A DNA stretch of 64,000 nucleotides from Heligmosomoides polygyrus polygyrus. Lineage: Eukaryota > Nematoda > Chromadorea > Rhabditida > Heligmosomidae. Position 1 is the stretch's first letter. The number at the start of each line of letters is the position of its first letter. Below are positions 23,001 to 33,677 of this stretch, piece by piece. Position numbers and translations under genes: made by a program. The notes beneath the pieces are model-generated. The model saw nothing but the letters and a program-made list of their open reading frames with translations. It did not search any database and was not told the DNA's origin. The stretch spans positions 105,956,198 through 106,020,197 of the forward strand of contig OX377202.1 in assembly GCA_947396885.1 (NCBI GenBank), in the 5' to 3' direction.

Positions 23001-24470
23001 CGCCGCTAAAAACCGATGCACTATGGGTCGACGCCACCTCCACAACCTCTGGAATTCCCATTCATTTAAGGCTTTTTGACGCAGCCCCATTTTTAAAGAC
23101 ACCAAAAATCCCACTTGTCCATAAATTGTAATTAGATTAGAATTTAGTTCCTGTAATTTAGAGGAATCCTTAGGATCCCAATAGCAAATCTTAAAATGGA
23201 ATTTTAAAATTTCAGAAACGTTGGTTCCATTCCATGTTCATCACTGTTGGTCTCCATCCTTCTGTGTAAAGAGTAGGCCGTACGGGCTCCCTGTTCTAGC
23301 TTTCGCAAGTCGTCCTAAAGTCCAGTTACACCTTCGAAATGCCTGCATGACTTTGCATGGAAGTGGCGGATGCATGGCGTACCCCAAAGAAGTAGATCAG
23401 CGCCAATTGCTTCGCATCCTCGCGAACTCTTCGTCACCAGGCTGAAGCCAGGTCGTACAACGGCTACCCGTCGAAGGGTGGACAACGACGTTGGCGGTCG
23501 TAAATTCTGCTCATAAACTGCTAATGACGTGCTGCGTATTAAACCCCTGGGTGACCCGAGTCTTGCTCGGGCGTTCGCCGCGCGTTCCCAGCTCGCATAT
23601 GCCCAACAGGTGCTCCCGATCCACATCATGTTACACCCCAGTGGCCCGCAGGGTGGGCATTGGTACGATATTGTGCTCACTTTGTACCTGGGCCGGCTTC
23701 CTGGCGCTCCTGAGGTTTGGGGCAGTCCTAGGGACCATACTAAGGGCTGGACAAGGTTGTAGACGCACGGCAAGGAGCTGAGGTTCCCGGTTCGTTTACG
23801 GATCGTCTTGCGAGAGGTATGGTAGCTTAGTAGAAGGATCTGATTATTGAACCCCAGGATTAGACCACTCACCATCTGACTTTTGAGACTTGGAGAAGCC
23901 TGGAAGGCCTATTCAGATCAGCGAAGGGGTGTTCGAACTTCCTTTCGTCTTCCTACATTTCCTCACCACTTAATGGCACCCAATTCCTTGCAAAGTTTTC
24001 GGAAAATACTCGGCAATATCCCCTCCGACCCCCAGAGCGCCAGCGTAGTGTACCTACGAAACTCATCTCTCCCTGCTCTCACACCCTTTGATCGCCGAGA
24101 GTGCAGTTGATTGTTCGACAGTGTCGACGCAGTGTCTCGGCGAACTCCTTTACAATCGTCGTCCATTATTGTTCGTGTTTACCTCGTCACTCGGCACCCA
24201 ATTTGACCCCCGTCTGCCTGCCAGACCGTCGCCGGCGCACGCGCGCCTGCTCACCTCGCTCGGAGACCGCCAGCTGACCGACTGACCGGCCTGCCGATCC
24301 GTCCCGTCGGGTCTACGTTGGGTGGGCTGGGTTTTCAACTACATTTCTTGGACTGTTGCTGAAGTAGATTGTCTTGGAAGGGCTTACAGTAAAAGACTCC
24401 CTTCGTTAGGAAAGGTAAAGTGCTTTGTCGAGTTGGAGTAAGGCACTTACGCAGCGTCTTCTGGAGAACA
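23001..24470. other. Mixed stretch; one weak coding-like frame
   Basis: A motif match (GGATGCATGGCGTACCCC at 23371) is present. 23529-23762 on the plus strand has a protein-like frame (LARAFAARSQLAYAQQVLPI, HWYDIVLTLYLGRLPGAP) preceded by a stop and without splice support. It may be a relic of a retroelement or gene; no family is recognised. Confidence 0.25.
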
Positions 24471-24474
24471 CAAC

Positions 24475-26060
24475 GCCATTCGTTCCGATGGAGTACCTTA
24501 CGCTGTGGTATTCTGTTTTATAATTTACCCTCGCTGTTCCGTTAGAGTACCTTACGCTGTTCTTTTCTGCCAGTCGTCTTCAACATTATGGTTCTCATGT
24601 TCCGAAGGCGTTAACTATTATCTGTTCTTATGATTTCATTGTTCTCTTCTTAAGAAATTTCTTCAAGTAGACCATTTGAGTACGTCTTGAAAGGATTAGT
24701 GTTAAGAAGTCCCTTCGATAGCTTCGGTCGGGTGATTCGTTCCGATGGAGTACCTTATGCTGTAGTCTTTTCTTTCATCATTTGCCTTCAGCGTTTCGTT
24801 GGACTACCTTACGCGGTGTGCTGTCCTCTTCGTGCGAAGCCCTCTTTTCCGCTAGCCGACGTCGATGCGGTTTCTTCTCTTCTGAAGACATCAACTACTT
24901 CCTTTTCCTATGATTTCAGGCTCCTGTTCTTCCTGAGGAAGTCTTTCACCTGTTCATTTGCCTACGCTTCGAAAAGGCTTAATACAGAGGATTTCCTCTG
25001 ACAGGGTTGTTAAAGTACTTCGTTCCACTGGAGTATCACCTGTATCACCTGTCGTCCCGTTGATCATCGACTTGCTCGAGCAAGCGCCAGCAGCGCCATT
25101 CGTCCCTGTCGCGTGCCAGAGTGGTCCAATGGATCCTCCTCGTTCGAGGGACGCGAAGAGCGTCATATCGGTCGTTCAGAGCTTTCACAAAGAAGTCCGA
25201 CCAACGCGTTGGTGGGCGTCCTGGTGTTCTCTTGACATGCCGCGGAATCCAGTCGGTAACGGCTCTCGTTCAGCGGGTGTCTGCGAAGCGCATTACGTGG
25301 CCAGCCCACCTAATTTTCGACAACTTGGCATGCGATAGCGTCTCTGATCTTCGAACGTCGGCGAAGCTCGGAACTCCGGAGGCCTCTCACTTGCGTGAGT
25401 CGTGTCACTCCGAGCATCGTCCTCTCGATTCCACGCTGCGCGACGCTGATCGCGTGTTCATCCTGCTTTCGTATAGCCCAGGTCTCTGAGGCATATGTTA
25501 GGGCAGAAAGAACAGTGGAGTCGAAAGGGTGGGCACGGAGTCGGACGTTCTTCGTCTTCTTCGCGACTTCTTCGACGCTGGAGTAAGGTACTTTATTCCG
25601 ATGGAGTGGTACATGCTGTTGTCTTTTCTTCCATCATTTCTCATATGCGTTCCGATGGAGTACCTTACGCTGGGTACTGCTTTCCTCTTACCAGGTCATA
25701 TTTTGCGCCAGTTATCTTCAACACTATTGTTCTTCCTTCCTGGAGACGTTAACTCCCTCCTTTTCTTATGATTTCATCCCCTTCTTCTCGATGAAGCCCC
25801 TCATCCAGATTATTTACCTACGTCCTGTAAGAATTTAATGTCGGGGATCTCCTTCGATGTCTTTGGTAAAGTGGATCGTTTCGCTGGAGTGAGCTGATTC
25901 GTTCCGACGAAGCGCCTTACGATTCGTATTGTCTTCTTTGTAAATTGCTGGGATACGCAGCGTAAGGTACATCGTTGCGAAGGAGTTCTTTACGCTGTGG
26001 TGTTCTTCAGGCCATGCCCTTTCTTTCAGCACTAGCCTTCAGCGTTCTGTTCGAGTACCT
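24475..26060. repeat. Diverged tandem block marked by GGAGTACCTTACGCTG, split by an RTE insertion
   Basis: GTTCCGATGGAGTACCTTAC-type phrases recur at about 24482, 24540, 24741, 24798, 25587, 25646, 25901 and 26052. Between them sit CTTCAACAYTATKGTTCT, GTTAACT and TCTTATGATTTCATT segments, suggesting a ~260-bp unit. The RTE fragment at 25036-25577 lies inside it. Confidence 0.75.
25036..25577 (-). mobile_element. RTE LINE 3' fragment, antisense, with an 8-bp target duplication
   Basis: The minus strand matches the 3' third of the RTE copy at 45.6-47.1 kb, from the Lys-rich segment before RLRAHLF through the C-terminus to the GGTGATACAGGTGATA tail. It is flanked by exact CTGGAGTA at 25028-25035 and 25578-25585. 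It retains the Trp codon that the longer copy has lost. Small frameshifts are likely. It interrupts the GGAGTACCTTACGCTG repeat block. Confidence 0.88.
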
Positions 26061-26680
26061 TACTCAATCTTCTGCATTCTTTTTACAAGCCCCTTTTTCA
26101 GCAGCCGCTTTCTACACTACGATCCCTTTCTTCTGAAGATATTACCTCCTGTCTAGTTCTTCGACTTCGTACTCCGCTTCTTGTCGGGAGTTTCCTGACT
26201 CTTCCCGACAGCAGACGTCTTTCTTGGCGTGTGAGTGTTTATGTTTGTTCGAGTCCAAGCCCACTCCAGAGCTTATCCGGCCGTTCTGCTTGTCGATTCG
26301 CGCCTTTCATGTAGCCGACATCGTGTCTGCGTCTGTCAGTATCGTTGTCTCAACAGTTTCCGAGGGGTTAAGCTCGTTCACTTCTTCAATGAAAGTGTAG
26401 AACCGACATCCGGTTTCCTCTCCTTCTTTTCGACGAGAAAAACACACAGCCGTGGTGATTCTAGAAGTTTACAAGATCTGGTGAAGTCGAACTTTTTCAA
26501 AAATCCACTGCGTAACGTTCCAGAGAGATCGCCGTCATGACCACATGTGGCAGTTTTAAGGCAGCGTAATATTTCTTTCCAGCTGAAATTCACTCGGGGC
26601 GGGATTTGAAGTTTAGTTTAGCTCTATCTTATAATCTGCCGAGCTTCATATGCTTCCAATAGTGTTTTCGCTCCCTATCT
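26061..26680. other. Non-genic spacer
   Basis: Pyrimidine-rich start and short open frames on both strands, with no family features or recognised repeat. Confidence 0.3.
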
Positions 26681-26920
26681 CACTTGGGCACTTGGTAGCG
26701 CAGTTGGTGCGGGTGCCGGCTGTTATATGCACCCCGATTCCATGTTCTTGGCTCGGATCCGGCCTTGTCCAACCACGCTTCTGATTCGTGAGTAGGTCCC
26801 ACCGTCAGTTTATAGGCCGCATACGCATTCAAATTGCCTCCATGAAATACAGTAGAAGTTAAATGCACGGCGCACCCCACAAAGGGATTGACTAATCGGC
26901 TTGGATCTTATCTTTCATCT
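26681..26920 (+). mobile_element. tRNA-derived SINE, diverged
   Basis: Head TGGTAGCGCAGTTGGTGCGG, B-box GCTCGGATCCGGCC, tail CAGTAGAAGTTAAATGCACG then AAGGGATTGACTAATCGGC. The middle of the body is shortened. Confidence 0.7.
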
Positions 26921-27246
26921 TGCTGAAGGTCTTCTGCTTAGTTTCACTTTTCTACAAAAGTATCTTAAGAGATTGAGCATCATTTGCAGAAGGACTGAAT
27001 GAACCGAAGTCGTTGTGAAGTCGAATTTATCCACAAAGTTTTTCTATTTGAAGGCTTCTATGAGCTAACCAGCTTCTCAGAGAGTATCATCACTTGACTA
27101 AGCTACTTAAAACTTTTTAAATTATTTTTAAACTTAAAATTTATTTGAAGACCCTAAGCGTACTCAGCGGTTAGGGTTTTTGGTGTGGTATAACGATACA
27201 AAGAAGGTGAAAAGGTGTCAAATAGTCCTCGCTAATAAAGCAGAGA

Positions 27247-27612
27247 CGTCCGGAGTTCCGAACTTCTTCGACGATCGAAGATGAGAGACGCTGCCGCATG
27301 GGCCAAGCCGTCCAAAATTAGGTGAGCCGGCCACGTAATGCGCTTCTAGACGAGAGCCGTCACCGACTGGATTTCGCGGGATGTCAGGAGAACACCAGGA
27401 CGCCATCGACGTGATCGTGGTCGGACTTCTTCGTGAAAGCCCTGAACGAACGATATGACGCTCTTCGCGTCCCTCGAACGAGGAGGATCCATTGGAGCAC
27501 TCTGGCACGCGACAGGGACGAATGGAGACGTTGCTGACGCCCGCTAGAGCAGCTCGATGATCAAGGAGACGATAGGTGATACAGGTGACAGGTGAACAAG
27601 GACTGATGCCTT
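27247..27612 (+). mobile_element. RTE LINE 3' fragment, sense
   Basis: It begins near GTCCGGAGTTCCGAAC, matching the SSELRRRSKIRD region of the longer copy, and ends in GATAGGTGATACAGGTGACAGGTGA. It has internal deletions (the segment around the ADTRWT codons is shortened) and frame breaks. The Trp codon TGG is present here. Confidence 0.85.
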
Positions 27613-27763
27613 TGAAAGAAGCGAACCCCTTCAAGAATCGGGTTGGTGAAGCTTGAAGGATCTTATCTAGGTTCCTTCATTTTAGGTGGTGGAGGTCAGA
27701 ATTCCGTGGAATGGTGGTTATTGAAAGCCTATATTTCCTGAGGACATCTTAGGAATGTCTCCT

Positions 27764-28081
27764 GGGGCGGATTCATCAGCGCTTATATCCGTGGGTATGC
27801 GGGGTATAGGGGTAGACGTACCCACGATGAGGCATGCAAGATAAACCTTACCCGGCACACGTGGGTATATCACTGGGTGAAGAACTACTGGACGTTCGTA
27901 GTGGGTATAGCCGCATACCCGCGAGGATTCCGCGCCCCATTGACAAAATGACGCTCCATTGAGATCAGCTGTTCTCGCGAGAGGCTTAGTTCAACCATAC
28001 CCTTGATTCCTTTCAAGAACACGAATCGTACCCGCTACCCGCTCTCTACCTATACCCACTGCTTCATGAATGCGGCCCCTG
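27764..28081. mobile_element. Family D element, uninterrupted
   Basis: The ends GGGGCGGATTCATCAGCGC and GCTTCATGAATGCGGCCCC are inverted. Subterminal GTGGGTATGCGGGGTATAGG is mirrored by CCTATACCCACTGC. The interior includes GAGATCAGCTGTTCTCGCGA and GAGGCTTAGTTC, the two sites that are occupied in the copy at 31.9-33.7 kb. Confidence 0.85.
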
Positions 28082-29128
28082 GGCAGAAGCCTACCGCCTG
28101 TGGCTCTTCTATCCAGCGCCATCAGAACGCAGTCCGTCGAGAAGACAGCTGTCAGGGCTGCTCGGCGCCAGATCGTTCCCGATACCCCTGGACCGTCGGG
28201 GGGCGCCGCCTGATCGGCGCGTGGCGATCGCCGTTAATTGTGCGGCGATCGTGCTCTGTCATTATAACAAATACCGTAACCCTTTGCCGAAGTCGGACGG
28301 CGGGGTCGATCCGCTGCCGCCGCCGCCGCCGCCTCCGCGACGACTGTTCATCGTCGTCCTGTCCTCGGATTACCATAACCCCTAGGACGGCGTCGGACTC
28401 TCAATGAACACCCCCCTTCTGGCCAGCTAGGAGGGGCGTTCGCACCCGGCCGCGCGACACTTCCCACAGCGACCCCTATTCATCGGTGTCGAGACTTTGA
28501 CGTCGTCAGCCTTGACCCTAATGCTATCCCCACGGCCGGGTTCTGCTGATGCTTATGCGGAGTATGTCTGGGGCGCTAATTCGTCATCATCGTCGCGTTT
28601 TTCCGGCGAACATTAGCGGCTGCGAACGGATACGACACAGCCGTATCCTTCGTCGCACATGCCCGTCTGGGATTCCTTCGCTGTTCCTGCTGTTGCTAAG
28701 ACGTCTCTTTGTCTGTTATTCAGTCGCCAGAAGCCTCTATGTTAGGCCTGGGCCTAGTAGTGGGAATGTGGGCCACGTTCAGTGCCACTGATCCGATTTT
28801 AGAGCCAAGGTAGCGTAAGCTACTTCTAGGGCCGGATTCTCTTCACCTTGACCGCTAGATTGTTGAATCCTGCCTTGGTTTCATCTAGATGCTGAAGAAA
28901 ATGGGAAGAAGGATCTCCTTTAACATCCAGCAGACCTTCCTGTACATCAGAAGATAGGCTGTGGTAAGGGCTTCGGACGGACTAGGACCCTTACCTCCGC
29001 TTTCTGGTCCAAGAAGAGGAATCCGCTTGGAATCCCTTCTGGAGTCTAATTCTGGATTGTGACTTAGTCCATTAAAATTTGAGTAAAACATATAAGTCGT
29101 TGAAGGAAGAATTAGACCTTACTCGGCT
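28082..29128. other. GC-rich unique stretch, no gene recognised
   Basis: 28190-28350 is GC-rich with a small inverted motif (GGCGATCGCC, GGCGATCGTG) and a (CCG)n patch at 28315-28340 that produces Arg-rich shadow frames. No splice-consistent exon was found. Confidence 0.35.
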
Positions 29129-29302
29129 CATGTCGCGAAGATGGGCAGCATTGGGAGGTGGAAGCGCACTAGCCAATCACAACTAAGCAGGGCGTCGAAG
29201 AGTTTTAACCGCTCAAGCCCTCTCATTATGGCACGCCAATTTGATGCGGTCTGATTGGCTGGCTCGCATCTACTTCCTAATGCTGCCCATATTCGCGACA
29301 TG
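29129..29302. mobile_element. MITE family B copy
   Basis: CATGTCGCGAAGATGGGCAG and CTGCCCATATTCGCGACATG are matching inverted ends. Interior AGCCAATCACAACTAAGCAG and CTGATTGGCTGGCTCGC. Confidence 0.87.
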
Positions 29303-29439
29303 CATCTTTTATTCTCCCTTTTTCATCTGAAGAATCACTTTCTGAAAGAAAACATCGAAAGTCTTCGTGTGTTTTCTCACTTTCCCACTTTATGAATTCG
29401 AGTCCAGGTCTTTGAGGAATTCGTAACCTGTAGATTGTT

Positions 29440-30875
29440 CATTCGGACAATAATCCCCTTGGAATGCGCCATGTATTCAACTCAGGCAAAATAAACACTT
29501 TGTAACCTTAAGAGGGAAATACATAGATTTAGTGGTCCAAGGGGTGCACCGGCCAGCGAAATGACCCACTATGAATCGTCACAGAGTCATCAAAAAGTGC
29601 TTATTTTGTCTGATGCCTTCAATACATGGCGCATTCCAAGGTGATTGTTATCGGCGGAATCTTCATATCGAAAGTCGACAGAATTTGGATGCATGGCGCA
29701 ATCCACAGCTAAAATGCTTGGTGATCTACCTCTATTGAGCCATTTTACAGCTCTAGAAGGTTTCTGCACAGCTGCGACATGTAGAAGGCGAAAGCATGGC
29801 GTATTCCAAAAGAGTGAGCTAGCTATGGTCTAATGTTTAATTCTAAAATAACAACCATTTAAGGAAAATACATGTGAAACTCGCTGAGTTTCATTGTCCA
29901 TTTTCGCTTTGAAAAATCGCTTTTTGAATTTTTTTTTCAAATTTTATACTTTTTAGCAGTCATTCTATGTTTTCTCGCATTCTCGCCATGGGTTCAACTC
30001 CACGTCTAGCTTTCCGAAGTTCTCGTAGCTTGCAGGCTGTTCAGTCAGTACATCTCCTAAACCACTGACCCCAGCAATTCGTTATTAAGGTCTAAAAGGG
30101 TTCATTCTGTCTGATCCGTTGAATGCATGGCGCATTCCAAGATGACTTTTGTCAGGAAGGTGCTTTCATCCTTAGGCTAACTTAGTTGTGCAGAAGTTAG
30201 ATTCATGGCGCATCCTACGCTAAAGCGCGAGGTAGTACCATCCCTACAAGTGTTCTACAAGTTTAACAGATTCCTAAACAGCTGACATAGTACGTAGAAG
30301 GCGAACGCACGGCGTATTCCGAACGCGTACGGTCTTATGCTTTGCATTTGGTATTATCTTTAAAACTAGAGTGCATGGCGCATCCCAACAGAACTGGCTA
30401 AGGTTAGGCTTCATCCATATGTTCTATGTGAACGAGCGGAAGCTTTAGTGTTAAGTTTAGTTCACAAGAATAATTCTTGAAGGCCGAAGGGTGTGTGTAT
30501 ATGGCGCAGTGAGGAGGAAACGCTGCTCGAGCGCTTACATATCGATCGATTTTAGTTCCGCTCCCATGCTAGTCGAATATTCTATTCTATTTATTCTTTT
30601 GGAGCCAGTTGACCTATATGTTCCTACGGCCTAACTTCCTCAAATCTTTGGAAAGACTGGCTGAGATCTGAGATCTCTTCGAACTGCTTGTGCTGAATGC
30701 GTAAATGTGTTGAATGCACGGCTTATACCCGAATAGAAGCTCCAACGCCAGGATTTCTCCCACTTTCCTTCTAATTCACGACGTACTGTAGTCAATAGGC
30801 TAAGGTTGGAAGCCAACGAGTAAAGTACCGATTTGTGTTAGTTATCCTCTCTTTTGGAGTGCGCCATGCATTCTA
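29440..30875. repeat. Cluster of the dispersed 18-bp motif GAATGCATGGCGCATTCC
   Basis: At least ten matches in either orientation near 29463, 29624, 29690, 29793, 30122, 30209, 30305, 30372, 30715 and 30857, at irregular spacings of 65-350 bp. Elsewhere the motif is the tail of the tRNA-SINE, but no SINE heads are seen here. Confidence 0.75.
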
Positions 30876-31351
30876 CCCGACGTGTCCGAACCCCTAACCT
30901 CTCCCAGCTCGCACGACGTTGTGCGTTGTTCGTCGAGCGGCTGGCGAAAGTGCTTTTACGCGCTGCGCTCGGTTTACGGCTCGTTCTCAACTGTGTCCCC
31001 GCCAACAGGTCTAATATACTGGAATTATACGACATTTTTACGAGCACCATATGTGGCCAGAGTGTGCGCGAACTTTATGTGAGGACGACTGCCGGCGCCG
31101 GGCGGCGCCACATCTGGAGATGTCGGCTGATAAGCTGTAGAAGAGCTCCAGAAGATTGACGTTTTTGTCAAGGAAGGCTTGATTATGGAGTAACTGAAAA
31201 ATGAGGCTCCTGCCCTTTCATGAAGTCGTAGCCCGAAATCTGAGGATACACTTCTATCTGACCACTGGAGTCTGATCTCGACACTGTTTTTCGGGACGAC
31301 TTCTGAACAAAGTCGGAGCTCTACATTTCTAGCGTCGGAGAGTAAGTCTCC

Positions 31352-31535
31352 CGTGGGTATGTATGCGGGTTATATGGGAGTAGACGTACCCACGATGTGA
31401 CATTCATGTAACCCTTACCCACCACTGAGTATCAATGTGATCACGTCGTGGATACATCCGCATACCTGCGAGGATTCCGCGCCCCATTGACAAAACAGCG
31501 CTCCAGTGAGATCAGCTGTTCTCATGAGGTGAGAC
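31352..31535. mobile_element. Family D element, partial
   Basis: GTGGGTATGTATGCGGGTTA begins the left subterminal region. CGAGGATTCCGCGCCCCATT and GAGATCAGCTGTTCTC match the interior of the copy at 27.8 kb. The right end is missing. Confidence 0.8.
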
Positions 31536-32092
31536 GATCGGGTTTTTGGTTATTTTATCAGATTTTATGTAATACATGATAATGTTATGATGCCAAGACA
31601 AGTTAAGGCGTCGTCTTCTGACCTACCTCGTGTACTCTCCTTTACAATGTCTTTCAAATATTGGTATTTTTTGAACATTTTTACCCACCTTGTGCCGCCT
31701 ATTGCGGCACAAACACAGCACCTACATATCCTAGTCGGGAGGGTGCAATTGTTAACTGCCAGCTTCGTATGTCATTCCATGACATGCAATCGCGTGCCCT
31801 GAATTCAAATGAAATCCTTCGCATCATGGCACAGCAGCTGAAGCTCTCGTAGAAACCCAGTCAAGGTATTGGAGACGCAACCTCGAATGCTCAGATTCAT
31901 CAAGGCTTATACTCGCGAGTATTCGGGTAGTATAGGGATAGACGTAGCCACGATGAGGCATTCATATAAACCTTACCCCCCCCCCCCCCCCCCACCACAT
32001 ACATCGTTGGTATGTCAGTGGGCAGAGAAGAGTCGACGATCGTCGCGAGGATCCCGTGCCCCACTGACAAAACGGCGCTCCAGTGAGATCAG

Positions 32093-32646
32093 GGGCCGGA
32101 TTCATCAACGACTAACCCGCGGGTATAAGGGGTAGAGGTACCCACGATGAAGCTTGCGTCTCTGACTGTTGCCTTATCTCTACACCAGTCGTACGTCGGC
32201 CTAGCGGCCGCATGCGACTGGTTGGGGGCTTCGCCCCCAAACCCCGAGAATAGGACGCCATGGCCGCTACGGGTTTCCTATTCTTCTCTAGGCCTTCTGA
32301 CCTTTATGTTGATCGAGATGGATCGATTGATCCGACGTCAGATTCGTGTTCAAACGACCTCGATTACCCCCAGGGCCGAAGCTTCGGGCCGCCGACCTGT
32401 TCGACACGTCTACGGCTCGCCATGCACGGTTGCCGACGTGTTCGGCACGTCTACGGCTCGCCATGCACGGTTGCCGACGTGTTCGGTTGCCGCGCCCCAA
32501 CCCAGGTGTGACGGACGGACAGACACACGCACACACGCACGCACACACACACGCTTGCCGCTTTATATATAGTAGGTTGACTCTTATCATATCTCTACCT
32601 TTATACTCCGCATACCCACGGGTTTAATTGTTGATGAATCCGGCCC
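32093..32646. mobile_element. Family D element inserted inside another family D element
   Basis: Perfect inverted ends GGGCCGGATTCATCAA and TTGATGAATCCGGCCC. AG flanks both sides (32091-32092, 32647-32648) and is single in the empty sites. The interior is longer than in other D copies. It holds a 41-bp direct repeat (about 32400-32500, marker CGTCTACGGCTCGCCATGCA), a (CA)n tract and the ATATATAGTAGG end of another family. Confidence 0.85.
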
Positions 32647-32668
32647 AGCTGTTCTCGTGAGAGGTTTA

Positions 32669-32811
32669 AGGCCCCCACAGAGTTCTGCGGCAACGCCGCT
32701 CGCCGCTATGGTTAAGGGTAGGGCAGGGACGCCGCCGGCGGCGAGCTCTGCGTCTCTGCCCTATGGTTAAGCATAGGGCCGCGGCGCTGCCGCAGAACTC
32801 TGTGGGGACCT
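32669..32811. mobile_element. Palindromic element 1 of the TTA-linked chain
   Basis: AGGCCCCCACAGAGTTCTGC pairs with GCAGAACTCTGTGGGGACC. Inner arms carry CTATGGTTAAG facing CTTAACCATAG. The element is flanked by TTA at 32666-32668 and 32812-32814. Confidence 0.85.
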
Positions 32812-32814
32812 TTA

Positions 32815-32948
32815 GGCCTCGTTTATACCTCCGACGCCGAGCGACGCGACGCCACGCATTGAGGCCAAATTGATCGGTCGCGTCGCCCGATCAATGTGGT
32901 CACAATACGTGGCGTCGCGTCGCTCGGCGACGAAGTGTAAACGGGGCC
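32815..32948. mobile_element. Palindromic element 2 of the chain (family C)
   Basis: GGCCTCGTTTATACCTCCGA pairs with the right end GTGTAAACGGGGCC. CGCCGAGCGACGCGAC pairs with GTCGCGTCGCTCGGCG. It is closely related to 12656-12795. Confidence 0.87.
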
Positions 32949-32951
32949 TAA

Positions 32952-33418
32952 CCAGGAAAGTATCTCAACGGTAGGTCGGAACGGCCCAAGTGTTGTATAT
33001 GGGCGGAATCGCCTCTCTCTGGAAATCAACAAAATGCAAATATCTCGACCTCAATACAACTCTGCGCAGAGTTAGGCGCGACGGAAGTTGGACCGTTAGC
33101 GGCCTTAGCCCCATGCCTGCACGTGGAGGGCGGGCTCAAGTTGGCTGGAAACAGCGATGACGAGTCAGCGGCGGTGGCGAAGGGGGGTAGAAGGACGGCA
33201 TAATCCCCATGATCGCTGTTTCCAGCCAACTTTAGCCCGCCCTCCACGTGCAGGCATGGGGCTAAGGCCGCCAACGGTCCAACTTCCGTCGCCCCTAACT
33301 CTGCGCAGAGTTGTATTGAGGTCGAGATACCTGCATTTTGTTGTTTCCCACAGAGAGTCGATTCTGCCCATATACAACACTTGACCCATTCCGACCTACC
33401 GTTGAGATACTTTCCTGG
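32952..33418. mobile_element. Palindromic element 3 of the chain, ~467 bp with ~220-bp arms
   Basis: CCAGGAAAGTATCTCAACGG pairs with CCGTTGAGATACTTTCCTGG. Pairing continues through TTGTATATGGGCGGAATCG, AACTCTGCGCAGAGTT and the GCCCCATGCCTGCACGTGG arm to a short loop near 33170-33200. It is the longest inverted repeat in the window and resembles no other element here. Confidence 0.9.
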
Positions 33419-33421
33419 TAA

Positions 33422-33590
33422 GGCCTGTTCATACTTCGCGACAAAAGCGACTTGTCGCCTGTGCTAAACATGCATATCGATTAAAACCGAGCGCGCGCTG
33501 CCGAAAAGTGTTCAAACTCGAGCGCCCGCGCTGCGGCTCCAGTCGCTCTTGTCGCTCTTGTCGCTGCTGTCGCGAAGTATGAACAGCCCC
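33422..33590. mobile_element. Palindromic element 4 of the chain (family C, GAAGTATGAAC type)
   Basis: GGCCTGTTCATACTTCGCGA pairs with TCGCGAAGTATGAACAGCC. The core has CATATCGATTAAAACC. It is flanked by TAA at 33419-33421 and TTA at 33591-33593. Confidence 0.87.
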
Positions 33591-33677
33591 TTAGTTCTTC
33601 CTTACCCTTGATTGAATACAAATCGTACCCGCTACCCACTCTGTACATATACCCACTGCTTGATGAATCCAGTCCCT

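Larger units (their letters stand above)
31891..33677. mobile_element. Family D element split by two insertions
   Basis: Left piece 31891-32092, a 22-bp middle piece 32647-32668 and right piece 33594-33677 together correspond to the uninterrupted copy at 27764-28081. The first insertion (32093-32646) is another D-type element; the second (32669-33593) is a chain of palindromes. The left piece contains an 18-base C run near 31977-31994. Confidence 0.85.

Noticed and set aside
32147..32572. 141-codon frame with a signal-peptide-like start
   Set aside because: It lies wholly inside a family D element and reads through the 41-bp repeat and a (CA)n tract.
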